Positions 16,347 to 22,659 of a stretch of 64,000 nt of DNA are shown here, piece by piece. Below the pieces are notes generated by a model. That model saw only the letters and a program-made list of their open reading frames with translations. It made no database searches and was not told the origin of the DNA. The translations under genes and the position numbers were made by a program. Positions within the stretch are counted from its first letter, which is position 1; every line of letters starts with the position of its first letter. Source of the stretch: AC-32 sp963763475 (GTDB taxonomy: Bacteria > Actinomycetota > Thermoleophilia > Gaiellales > Gaiellaceae); assembly GCA_963763475.1 (NCBI GenBank), contig CAVXOR010000001.1, positions 248,001 to 312,000 of the forward strand, given 5' to 3'.

Positions 16347-16547
16347 ATGACAACTCGACGTATCCTCTACGCCCTGGTGGCGATGGTTGCTCTGTTCATC
16401 ATCGGGGCGATCATCGGCGGCGTCTGGAGCGACAGCGACACAGCGGGAAACATCACGGTGACGCTCTGGGCGATCAGCATCATCGGAGCCGCGCTCTTGC
16501 TCGTCACGTTCGCAGTGACCTCACTGCGTCGTAGACGCACGGCCTGA
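16347..16547 (+). CDS. Small membrane protein with two helices
   Basis: A 66-residue protein with two hydrophobic segments (about residues 7-27 and 36-58), a short acidic loop (WSDSDTAG) and a basic C-terminus (LRRRRTA), suggesting both ends face the cytoplasm. The ATG at 16347 has a good ribosome site (AGGAAGGGG, 16335-16343). First recognisable gene inside the island. No family is recognised; small island membrane proteins can be immunity or superinfection factors, but nothing here shows that. Confidence 0.65.
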   Translation: MTTRRILYALVAMVALFIIGAIIGGVWSDSDTAGNITVTLWAISIIGAALLLVTFAVTSLRRRRTA

Positions 16548-16580
16548 GCGCCGAGGCTGCCGCGCGCGTACCACGCTATA

Positions 16581-16609
16581 AGGGTCGGGTCGATCAGCGA
16601 CCCGGCCCT
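16581..16609 (+). terminator. Hairpin after the small membrane gene
   Basis: AGGGTCGGGTC (16581-16591) pairs with GACCCGGCCCT (16599-16609) with a single G-T wobble and a 7-nt loop. No T-run follows, so it may be a weak or rho-assisted terminator. Confidence 0.45.
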
Positions 16610-16662
16610 CGTTGCGCGGGTTCATCCGCGGGTAGCGCGATCATGTTCTGGCGATCAGCGCA

Positions 16663-16809
16663 TCAGCGGGGCCAGCGCGTGACCTGCCCGGGCGGCGCGA
16701 ACACCTCGCGCTCGTTTCCTTGCTCGTCGATGATCTTGAAGACGCGCGGGCCCTCGGTCGGCTGTTCCTCGTGCCGGATGAAGGCGAAAAACTGCGCCGG
16801 CGGCAGGGC
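16663..16809 (-). other. In-frame open extension directly after the stop of the secreted gene
   Basis: Immediately past the TAA at 16810-16812 the same frame stays open for 48 codons and reads like real protein (QFFAFIRHEEQPTEGPRVFK, then IIDEQGNEREVFAPPGQVTR). It has no ATG or GTG at its head. It may be the lost C-terminus of the upstream gene, a readthrough product, or a separate gene with an odd start. Confidence 0.45.
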
Positions 16810-17151
16810 TTACTCGCCGATCGGGCCGTTGTAGACCGTCACGAGCTTCCAAGGGTTATGACGTTCGATCACTGCGGCCACCCTCTTGTTCGGGTACGGG
16901 TGCAACCGGCACTTCCAACCCGGAGCTGCGGTTCGATACCCCAGGCAGTGAACGGCGAGGCGGCGCGCAAAGAGACACGCTCCGCTGCGGAAGCGAACCT
17001 TTTGCTCGAGGATCACCTGGTGCCAGACCCCTTCGGCCTTGATCGACCCGCACGTTCGGAAGCCGCCCGCGGAGGTCCCAGCCGTCACCGCGGCTGTCGG
17101 AGCAGCACATAGCACCGCGGCGAGCAGCAGGAGGATGGGCAAGCGCCTCAT
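16810..17151 (-). CDS. Small secreted cysteine-containing protein
   Basis: A 113-residue exported protein: signal peptide over residues 1-24 (MRRLPILLLLAAVLCAAPTA), then a basic mature domain with four cysteines (CGS, CLF, CLG, CRL contexts) that may form two disulfides. I know similar short secreted proteins from actinobacteria but no function for them. The frame stays open past the TAA for 48 codons of protein-like sequence, so the gene may be truncated by a nonsense mutation. It is divergent from the small gene at 17212. Confidence 0.6.
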   Translation of the reverse strand: MRRLPILLLLAAVLCAAPTAAVTAGTSAGGFRTCGSIKAEGVWHQVILEQKVRFRSGACLFARRLAVHCLGYRTAAPGWKCRLHPYPNKRVAAVIERHNPWKLVTVYNGPIGE

Positions 17152-17178
17152 AGTGCCTACCTCGGTTTATAGTCGCTC

Positions 17179-17207
17179 TGCCGTCCGGCCCCACCGGAGA
17201 GGAGGAG
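17179..17207 (+). repeat. Dispersed leader repeat, copy A
   Basis: TGCCGTCCGGCCCC followed by ACCGGAGAGGAGGAG. Its 3' end is the ribosome-binding site of the gene at 17212. Related copies on the minus strand are at 18858-18880 and 19027-19055. Confidence 0.6.
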
Positions 17208-17211
17208 TCGG

Positions 17212-17400
17212 ATGGCAGGTTTCCTATTCAGGCTCGAGATTGAGGACGGCGTGCCGGCTGAGCCGCCGACGCTTTCGAGCGCGGTTCCGAACTGGCGCAC
17301 GGGCGACACGATCCATCTCGGCAAGAGGACGTTGCGCTTGATCGGCAAGCGTGACGACGACGCCAACCAGCCGCCCGTGCTGGTCGTTGAAGAGGCGTAA
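17212..17400 (+). CDS. Small hypothetical protein
   Basis: A 62-residue protein without membrane segments. The pattern GFLFRLEIEDGVPAEPPTLS, then NWRTGDTI and LRLIGKRDDD with a VLVVEEA end, is of a kind I associate with short actinobacterial orphan proteins rich in beta-strands; no function is known. A very strong ribosome site (GGAGAGGAGGAG) sits 5 nt before the ATG and is part of the dispersed leader repeat, copy A. Confidence 0.65.
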   Translation: MAGFLFRLEIEDGVPAEPPTLSSAVPNWRTGDTIHLGKRTLRLIGKRDDDANQPPVLVVEEA

Positions 17401-17483
17401 GCGCGAAGCGGACAGGCGCGGACGTTGCAGACGATTCCCGCTCGCGGTAACGTCGCCGCCGAGCGAACGAAGGGGGAACGAAG

Positions 17484-18308
17484 ATGCGATTGATCCGAAG
17501 TGCCGCCACGCTCGCGGCCGCGGCAACAATGGCATGTCTCTTGCTAACCGCCGCCCCCGCGGGAGCCGTGATCGGCGGAACAAGCGACACAGCCAACCAC
17601 TACGCGAACGTGGGCGTGCTCCAGCTGCACGTGGGGAGCGACTGGTTCGACTTTTGCTCGGGGACGCTTGTCCGCAGCAACGTCGTCCTGACCGCCGCGC
17701 ACTGCACTGATTTCCTGCAGGAGGTTGGCCCAGACGGGTTTGGACCGGCAGATCTGCGGATCTCCTTCGATCCGGCCGGAGCGGCCCCGTATGCCACGGT
17801 GGATCACATCGTGGTGAATCCAGCCTGGTTCACCGCCGGCCCGTGCATTGGGAACTCGAAGGGGCTTTGCCTCGCGCCTCCGCACGAGGACATTGCCCTC
17901 GTATTCCTGTCCGCCGCGGTTTCCGGTATCACGCCGGCGCCGATCGCAGGGGCTGGCTACCTAGACACACTCGACCTGAAGAGCGAAACGTTCACGGTCG
18001 TCGGCTACGGGACTGATGCTTTCATCACGGGCAGCTTCTTCTCGCCCAAGGCGATCACGCTGTTCGATGGGATCCGGAGCTATCGGGACGTAAGCGCCAT
18101 TCCGGCCAAGGACGCCTTCCCCGACCGGTTCCTGAAGGTCACGAAGGGCGTCTGCTTCGGCGATTCGGGTGGTCCGCTGTTCCACGACGGAACGGTCGTC
18201 GCGTTGAATACATGGACGTTCAGTGCTCGCTGCGACGGGCCGAACCTGGAGTACCGGGTGGACTCGGTCCCCGCCCAAGCATTCCTGAACACGTACTTGC
18301 CGTCGTAA
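17484..18308 (+). CDS. Secreted trypsin-like serine protease (family S1)
   Basis: A 274-residue exported protease. Signal peptide residues 1-28; the mature part begins near VIGGTSD, the usual chymotrypsin-fold N-terminus. The catalytic triad is complete: His73 in LTAAHC, Asp136 in HEDIALV and Ser228 in GDSGGP. Cysteines at 58 and 74 flank the histidine loop as in trypsin. It lacks a long propeptide. It lies within the island and has no obvious partner; a role outside the cell, in nutrition or competition, is an inference. Ribosome site GAAGGGGGAACG. Confidence 0.9.
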   Translation: MRLIRSAATLAAAATMACLLLTAAPAGAVIGGTSDTANHYANVGVLQLHVGSDWFDFCSGTLVRSNVVLTAAHCTDFLQEVGPDGFGPADLRISFDPAGAAPYATVDHIVVNPAWFTAGPCIGNSKGLCLAPPHEDIALVFLSAAVSGITPAPIAGAGYLDTLDLKSETFTVVGYGTDAFITGSFFSPKAITLFDGIRSYRDVSAIPAKDAFPDRFLKVTKGVCFGDSGGPLFHDGTVVALNTWTFSARCDGPNLEYRVDSVPAQAFLNTYLPS

Positions 18309-18315
18309 CCCAGGT

Positions 18316-18352
18316 TGGACTGACCGGGCGGGCTGCCTGCCCGGCCAGTCCA
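18316..18352 (+). terminator. Terminator hairpin after the protease gene
   Basis: TGGACTGACCGGGC at 18316-18329 pairs with GCCCGGCCAGTCCA ending at 18352, with one wobble position. It lies 8 bp after the protease stop. Confidence 0.7.
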
Positions 18353-18399
18353 CCTCCTATGCGGGTCGCCTACGCAGACGAGCTGCCGTCCCTGGGGTC

Positions 18400-18666
18400 G
18401 TGAGGACGGAACCCAAGCGGCCACCACTTGAGGCGGAACACGTCTTACGCTCGGCCGATGCCTCTCGAGAGCATCGCGTTGTTCCGAGGTGCGCCGAGTG
18501 CGAGGGTGCTTGGCTGCCGGCCGACGAGGAGCGCTGGCGCGCGTACCTTGGAAGCGACAACCTGGATGAACCGGCCGAGCTCGTCCTCTTATGTCGCGCG
18601 TGCGCCGAGAGCGCCGAGACGACAAGCGCCACGTCGTCGAGTTTCGCCTCCTGCTCCTCGAGATAG
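18400..18666 (+). CDS. Zinc-knuckle hypothetical protein, probably with a foreign 3' end
   Basis: An 88-residue reading frame. The core CAECEGAWLPADEERWRAYL followed by LVLLCRACAES has two CxxC pairs about 30 residues apart and looks like the short WLP-type actinobacterial zinc proteins. After CRACAES the sequence turns into low-complexity Ser/Thr (TTSATSSSFASCSSR), which is antisense to the degraded gene at 18600-18831. The natural C-terminus has probably been lost at a junction near 18610. GTG start at 18400, no clear ribosome site. Confidence 0.5.
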   Translation: MRTEPKRPPLEAEHVLRSADASREHRVVPRCAECEGAWLPADEERWRAYLGSDNLDEPAELVLLCRACAESAETTSATSSSFASCSSR

Positions 18667-18831
18667 CGCTGCAGCCAGCGAACCGCCACCCTCGGCAGCC
18701 GCTTCGGTTCCTTCTGCGATCAGGATCGTCAGCTCGAGCGCCTCGGCCAGGCTGATCCGGCCGAGCTCTCGCGCCGTCGCCTCGGCGACCATCAGGTTGC
18801 CGTGCTGCAGTGCTCGAGCAAAGACGGTGCG
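18600..18831 (-). pseudogene. Frameshifted remnant of a small actinobacterial gene
   Basis: Read leftward, one frame gives ALQHGNLMVAEATARELGR and SLAEALELTILIA; the next frame gives QKEPKRLPRVAVRWLQRY and EEQEAKLDDVALVVSALSA. Joined, they form one coherent helical protein, so a single-base change near 18718 has shifted the frame. The C-terminus runs into the antisense of the zinc-knuckle gene. A copy of the dispersed leader repeat (18858-18880) lies just upstream, as expected for its original start region. Confidence 0.65.
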
Positions 18832-18857
18832 GGGACGGCCCTGCGAGGTCGAAGCTG

Positions 18858-18880
18858 CTCCTCTCCGGGGCCGGACGGCA
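18858..18880 (-). repeat. Dispersed leader repeat, copy C
   Basis: The minus strand reads TGCCGTCCGGCCCC then GGAGAGGAG, like copy A at 17179 but shorter. It precedes the frameshifted gene remnant. Confidence 0.55.
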
Positions 18881-19026
18881 ACGCAGAGCATAAGGGCCAA
18901 GCGCTCCCAGGCGCCCCCGCGAATCGGCGACCCCACCGGGGGAGACCCCCGAGCGCCTGGCCCACTCTGTTAGACGTTCCGCGAGCGGCAGCTGTCCTGA
19001 CACAAATGGGTCATCTCCAGCTGCAG

Positions 19027-19055
19027 CTCCTCCTCTCGGCTGGGGCCGGACGGCA
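19027..19055 (-). repeat. Dispersed leader repeat, copy B
   Basis: The minus strand reads TGCCGTCCGGCCCC then AGCCGAGAGGAGGAG. It is followed 12 nt later by an ATG opening a 14-codon frame (19014 to 18970, MTHLCQDSCRSRNV), which may be what is left of a gene. Confidence 0.55.
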
Positions 19056-19133
19056 GTCGAAAGGAGCTCTATTAGACGCACGAGAGGCCCGCTGTGCTCT
19101 TACCGACTCTTCAGCAGAGGAGGCGCGTGATGC

Positions 19134-19721
19134 TCAGCACGCCGACCGTGGGCCGCACTTACTCAGCACGCCAATCGTGAGGGGCGTCTGAGCGAAGATG
19201 AAGCTGACCATGCCCCTCGCCCTGGCGTAGCCGGTGTTGATGACCACGCCACCCGGGGCCGACGGTGACACTCGCATCCGGAAGTTGAAGACCAGCGTTC
19301 CTCCGACGGGCAGGCGAGCGAACCTCCTGCAGAGGGATCTGCGCGAACCGCTTACGAACCCAGGAGGCGCGCTCACGAGCGTCAACCTGAGCGGAACCTG
19401 GGTACAGACCCGCACCAGACTGGCGGTCGTAGTGCCGACGTTGGAGACTCGCAGCAGGTAGGTGACGGTCTGCCCGCGGGTCGCGGTGCGTGGTGTCACC
19501 CGCAAGCCGATCTTGAGTTGGGTCGCGGCGGCGCTGAGCGGGGCGACCGCGGGCTTCTTCGTCCGCAGGCTCCCGGAGGCGGTGCCACCGATGCCCGCAG
19601 AGACGACCAGCAACGCGCCAACTACGAGGGCGGCGACTGCAGCGCGCCGGACGGCGAAACGGGACACGGGACCCTTCTTTCCTTCCTTCTCGGTCACTTG
19701 ATTGAGCTCACGATCCTGCAT
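19134..19721 (-). CDS. Exported DUF11-type surface protein
   Basis: A 195-residue protein. After a charged N-terminus comes a hydrophobic segment (about residues 28-48) that acts as signal or anchor. The rest is a single DUF11-like beta domain: LKIGLRVTPRTATRGQTVTY, LLRVSNVGTTTASLVRVC, then FNFRMRVSPSAPGGVVINTG. DUF11 repeats are found in cell-surface and adhesion-like proteins; here only one repeat is present and no LPXTG signal is seen. The upstream 110 bp to the next gene hold no clear promoter. Function beyond surface location is unknown. Confidence 0.75.
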   Translation of the reverse strand: MQDRELNQVTEKEGKKGPVSRFAVRRAAVAALVVGALLVVSAGIGGTASGSLRTKKPAVAPLSAAATQLKIGLRVTPRTATRGQTVTYLLRVSNVGTTTASLVRVCTQVPLRLTLVSAPPGFVSGSRRSLCRRFARLPVGGTLVFNFRMRVSPSAPGGVVINTGYARARGMVSFIFAQTPLTIGVLSKCGPRSAC

Positions 19722-19794
19722 ACCGAACCACCCCCCGATTCCTAAGATGTCAGCTTGCGGCGATGCTCTCAGAGGGTCGAGGGTCAGTCAAGAA

Positions 19795-20139
19795 TCAGTC
19801 CGGGGCCTGGTCGCGGGACGCTAGTGTCCGGCGCTGCTCGCGCTTCCGCTGACGCCGGCACTCCTCGCCGCAGGCGAGCGCATTTGGCCGGTTCGTCATC
19901 GGCAGGCCGCAAACGACGCAGGGCCGCGTCACGGGCGGATGCGCAGCCCGGTAGCTAGAACGCCGTTCGGCATTCACGCGTTCGCGGTTGCGTCGATGCC
20001 AGTCCCGCGTTGCCTCGCGATGGCACTCTCGGCACCGGGACGAGCGGCCGAGGTGCATCCGGCGGTTGACCGGGAACCCCTCGAGGGGAAGCCACGCCGA
20101 ACAGCCAGTACACCGCTTCTCGGCGACGGTGTTAGCCAT
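19795..20139 (-). CDS. Phage-type zinc-finger protein next to HNH endonuclease
   Basis: About 114 residues. The N-terminal half, CTGCSAWLPLEGFPVNRRM followed by SSRCRECHREATRDW, matches the CxxC...CxxC module found in phage endonuclease VII-like and HNH-associated proteins. The C-terminal half has a further CVVCG...CGEEC pair. No HNH or LAGLIDADG catalytic core is visible, so it is probably a DNA-binding accessory protein. The ATG at 20139 overlaps the stop of the HNH gene in TGATG, so the two are translated together. A GTG one codon earlier is possible. Confidence 0.7.
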   Translation of the reverse strand: MANTVAEKRCTGCSAWLPLEGFPVNRRMHLGRSSRCRECHREATRDWHRRNRERVNAERRSSYRAAHPPVTRPCVVCGLPMTNRPNALACGEECRRQRKREQRRTLASRDQAPD

Positions 20140-20447
20140 CACGCTTGCGCCTGATCGTCGCCTGAGAGTTTCTTTCGCGAGAACCTAGCGAGGGGTTCGC
20201 TAGGGGTCTGACCCGATGTCGATACGCCCCCCTTACCCCTGGATGGATTACACGATCTGCATAAGACGCGGAGGTTATTGAGCGCGTTCGTTCCGCCTCG
20301 ACTCAACGGAATGACGTGGTCGATCGTCAGGTCGTGTCGGCTGCCACACCATGTACACCCGGGCTGCCTGCGGATGAGAAGGGCGCGGACTCGGAGGTAC
20401 GTCTCGGTGTAGCCGCGCTGCTGGCGGGTGCCAGGGAGAGGGCTCAA
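20139..20447 (-). CDS. HNH endonuclease (phage type)
   Basis: A 102-residue HNH nuclease. The core runs CTWCGSRHDLTIDHVIPLSR, then GGTNALNNLRVLCRSCN, giving the H-N-H metal site (DH, N and the second CxxC side of the zinc clamp). Small HNH proteins like this sit beside terminase genes in many actinophages and help DNA packaging; no terminase is found here, so the pair looks like a leftover. The start is a TTG at 20445-20447. It lies divergent from the structured region at 20506-20982. Confidence 0.85.
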   Translation of the reverse strand: MSPLPGTRQQRGYTETYLRVRALLIRRQPGCTWCGSRHDLTIDHVIPLSRGGTNALNNLRVLCRSCNPSRGKGGVSTSGQTPSEPLARFSRKKLSGDDQAQA

Positions 20448-20505
20448 GACCCAGAGGATGGTGGGGCGACTCGTCCGCGGAGGGGCCAGAAGTCATCTCA
20501 CGCGA

Positions 20506-20982
20506 CACTCCGGGAGTGAGAAGTGGGGCCTAGCCAGAGAGCCCGCAGTCGGCCAGGACTGAAGACCTGTTGGCGCCGTGCCCCCCGGCCGTGTGCCGCC
20601 GCATGGGCCCCACTCGCCCAAAGAGAGAGTCCCAGACTGGGCGTTCCCCTGTCCATGGGCCGTCGGACCCATCTTCTTAGGCCGCCTGGCCCATGGACAA
20701 CCATCCGCAAGTGAAGAAGAGTTCCCTCCGTATGGCTCCGATGCGGCGGGAGCCATACGCGCGAGTGGGGCCGGGGCGCACCTGGGGGCTGCGGCTCCCC
20801 GTCGGCACCGAACCCGGCCCCACTCGAAAACCGTAGCGGGGCCTCCCAGAGCCGCACCCCTCCAGCTACCTTGGGGCCAAGAGTGTGGCCAAGGCGAGGG
20901 TGCCGCGTCTCTAGACCCCGGACCGCAGGCGCTCGCGTGTGCAGTGCCCTCCTGGCGCACAAGCCTTGGCCGCACCATTTTT
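20506..20982 (+). ncRNA. Candidate structured non-coding RNA with five stem-loops
   Basis: No convincing gene fits here, yet five sets of complementary arms follow each other: 20522-20530/20606-20614 (AGTGGGGCC), 20651-20661/20688-20698 (GTCCATGGGCC), 20729-20739/20749-20759 (CGTATGGCTCC), 20762-20775/20813-20826 (CGAGTGGGGCCGGG) and 20884-20895/20963-20974 (TGTGGCCAAGGC). The first four are perfect; the fifth has one position that is U-G on the plus-strand RNA but a C-A mismatch on the other. A T5 run (20978-20982) follows the last arm. These point to a plus-strand RNA of about 480 nt. A DNA-level role such as a replication origin is the alternative. Confidence 0.5.
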
Positions 20983-21062
20983 CCGGAACCTCTCACTGCA
21001 GCCCGCAGCTTCGCGGCCGGCGAAGGCGTCAACACGGCCGAGGGCTGCGCCTCTCGTTGGTG

Positions 21063-21842
21063 CTAGCCATGCTTCAGCTCCCTCAATGCGTCCTCGGCCG
21101 TCAACCGCTCGATGTCGGCGAGCGTGACGTCCCGCCTCGGGAACTCGAACAGCTGCGGGTGCTGCCGCACGACCGGGGCGCCGATGTCGTAGACCCGGCC
21201 CTTGCGGATCCCCGCGCCGTATGGCGAGGGCGGGCCTCCGCCTCGAGCCCCCGGACTCCCCGGCGCGAAGGGGAGCGGGATGAAGGTGTCGGCGGTCGCG
21301 ACGACCTGGCGGTGCGGCGGGGGCGTCGTGCCCTGACCGATGCGGATCCTCTCGTCGCGTTGTTGCACGGGCGGGTCGAGCGGCAGCTCGTCCGTGACGA
21401 TCTTCGCGACCTCAGCGGGTAGCAGATCGCCTGCGGAAAAGGCGCCCCAGTGGGCATCGACAACGGGGTCCTCGCCACGCCTCTTCTCCCCTGCAATGAG
21501 GGTCACCTCTTCCGCGAGGAAGGTCTTCACGCAGGTGACGACCGGGACATCGCGGAACGCGTTACCGGGCTTCCGCTTGAGCTTGGGCATCAGCGCAACC
21601 TCCATGGCTCGCGTTGTAGTTGCCATGCCGGGCGACCGCACGTCACGGCGGCGCGACGATGGCGGCCGTGGGAACTCATCTCCACCGAGCCTCCCGGGAG
21701 CCTGGTCGGGCCGCCGAGGAGCCTTCTTGAACCGCGACGGGTATAGGCGGAAGACGTCGGCGTTAGGGGAGACGTAGGTACGGCCCTTCTCGACCAGTAC
21801 GCCATCGGTCGGATCGACGAAGGTCTCCGTGGCGATGTACAT
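21063..21842 (-). CDS. Island hypothetical protein with an internal duplication
   Basis: About 259 residues. The N-terminal YIATETFVDPTDGVLVEKGR, TYVSPNADVFRLYPSRFK and the C-terminal TADTFIPLPF with GAGIRKGRVYDIGAPVVRQH and PQLFEFP share a pattern (TF, then GxxxxKGRxYxxxxxVxRxxPxxF), suggesting two copies of a short beta module joined by a Pro/Arg-rich linker. The N-terminal module resembles small phage structural proteins, but I cannot name it. The ATG at 21842 overlaps the stop of the upstream gene (TGATG), so the pair is co-translated. Confidence 0.6.
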   Translation of the reverse strand: MYIATETFVDPTDGVLVEKGRTYVSPNADVFRLYPSRFKKAPRRPDQAPGRLGGDEFPRPPSSRRRDVRSPGMATTTRAMEVALMPKLKRKPGNAFRDVPVVTCVKTFLAEEVTLIAGEKRRGEDPVVDAHWGAFSAGDLLPAEVAKIVTDELPLDPPVQQRDERIRIGQGTTPPPHRQVVATADTFIPLPFAPGSPGARGGGPPSPYGAGIRKGRVYDIGAPVVRQHPQLFEFPRRDVTLADIERLTAEDALRELKHG

Positions 21843-22081
21843 CACGCCTCGTCCCGACGAGAAGCGGCCGCGAGGGCCGTCGAGGCAGCGACCCCCGCGG
21901 TGTCCTCAAGAGGCGAGGAGAATCCCCGTTGAGACGAGACGACGTGATCGGCGATCGCCCGGCGGATCTCCCGCCTGACAGTTCGATCCCCGTCTTCGGC
22001 CAGCCGTGCGACAGCCGCAGCAAGCTCGGGCTCGACCCGGGCGCCGATATGAACCAGATGTTCGTTGCCGGAGTTGCTCAC
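21842..22081 (-). CDS. Ribbon-helix-helix-like small DNA-binding protein
   Basis: A 79-residue protein. VHIGARVEPELAAAVARLAE followed by DGDRTVRREIRRAIADHV has the beta-strand, helix, turn, helix layout of Arc/CopG repressors, with the strand HIGARV at residues 10-15. The C-terminal 25 residues look disordered. GTG start at 22079-22081. Stop overlaps the next ATG. As a likely repressor of an island module it could act on its own promoter; no operator is evident. Confidence 0.6.
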   Translation of the reverse strand: MSNSGNEHLVHIGARVEPELAAAVARLAEDGDRTVRREIRRAIADHVVSSQRGFSSPLEDTAGVAASTALAAASRRDEA

Positions 22082-22408
22082 GTATACGAGGTTCGGCTAG
22101 GACGCTCGTCTCGCCTCGCTGAAGATCAAGCTGTGTCTGAGCAGGTCGCTCGCCAGCTCGGCTGGCCACAGAAGATGGTCGCCGCGCGTCTTGATGACCT
22201 TCGGGGATGAGCTTCGCCTAGGGGCTACCTAGCCAAAGATCCGCCACCGAACTTTGTGCGGGTGGGCGGCACCGTGCCCCACTCATGCCCCAAACGTCCG
22301 GAATGGGCCTCGTGGAGGAATGCACGACCGTGATCGGGAATCGCCTTGAACGCGTGGAGGAAAGCGGCCTCAGGTGCTCGCCGTCGCCCGGGCGTGTTTT
22401 CCTCGGCG
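22082..22408. other. Island right arm, no supported gene
   Basis: 327 bp between the ribbon-helix-helix gene and the right attachment repeat. A short plus-strand frame ending at 22210 (SEQVARQLGWPQKMVAARLD) looks slightly helix-turn-helix-like but overlaps the gene at 21842-22081 in antisense and has no convincing start. An integrase would be expected near one end of the island, and I see none here. Confidence 0.5.
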
Positions 22409-22454
22409 TGCCCTGCGGAGGCAGAGGTCGCAAGTTCGAATCTTGCCGGGCGCA
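22409..22454 (+). repeat. Right attachment-site repeat
   Basis: 46 bp identical to the 3' half of the tRNA-Arg gene (16049-16094). The 5' half of a tRNA is absent, so this copy is not a gene but the displaced end left by integration. Confidence 0.9.
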
Positions 22455-22659
22455 CTCCCGCCGAAAGTCCGGCCGTTTGCGGCCAGGACCGTCGCAATTG
22501 ACCTGTTCGGGTCAGCACAGCCGTGAGCTCGCCGACGTCTTAGGGAACGGGCCAGCCGCCCGCGGGGTCGCTGGACACGGGTCGCCTGGGGGCGTCTGGC
22601 CCACCTCCTGGCCACGGTCCCGCCAGAGGAGCAGGGCTCCTTGATAGAAGCTTCCGCCC

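Larger units (their letters stand above)
16049..22454. mobile_element. Integrated island at tRNA-Arg, flanked by 46-bp direct repeats
   Basis: The 3' part of the tRNA gene (position 28 to the discriminator) occurs again, base for base, at 22409-22454, which is the classical scar of site-specific integration into a tRNA. The 6.36 kb between the repeats differ from the flanks: small orphan genes, phage-type HNH genes, a ribbon-helix-helix protein, frameshifted fragments, dispersed repeats and long stretches without convincing genes. No tyrosine or serine integrase is visible, so the element is either mobilised in trans or a decayed remnant. The first 250 bp (16095-16346) hold nothing I can support. 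Confidence 0.85.

Noticed and set aside
20139..20982. IscB-omegaRNA (HEARO) system formed by the HNH gene and the structured region
   Set aside because: The HNH protein is only 102 residues and lacks RuvC and bridge-helix parts, and the RNA is divergent from it rather than upstream on the same strand.
20493..21035. Overlapping frames on both strands across the stem-loop region as genes
   Set aside because: Pro/Arg/Gly-rich with no domain, no ribosome site, and the stem structure explains the open frames better.
21929..22210. Plus-strand frame ending in a helix-turn-helix-like peptide
   Set aside because: Most of it is antisense to the ribbon-helix-helix gene, and there is no start or ribosome site; too weak to call.
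16095..22408. Integrase gene of the island
   Set aside because: Looked for tyrosine (RxxR...Y) and serine recombinase signatures on both strands and found none.
22225..22518. Minus-strand frame with PARFELATSASAG over the right attachment repeat
   Set aside because: Same tRNA-antisense artefact; it arises from the 46-bp repeat.
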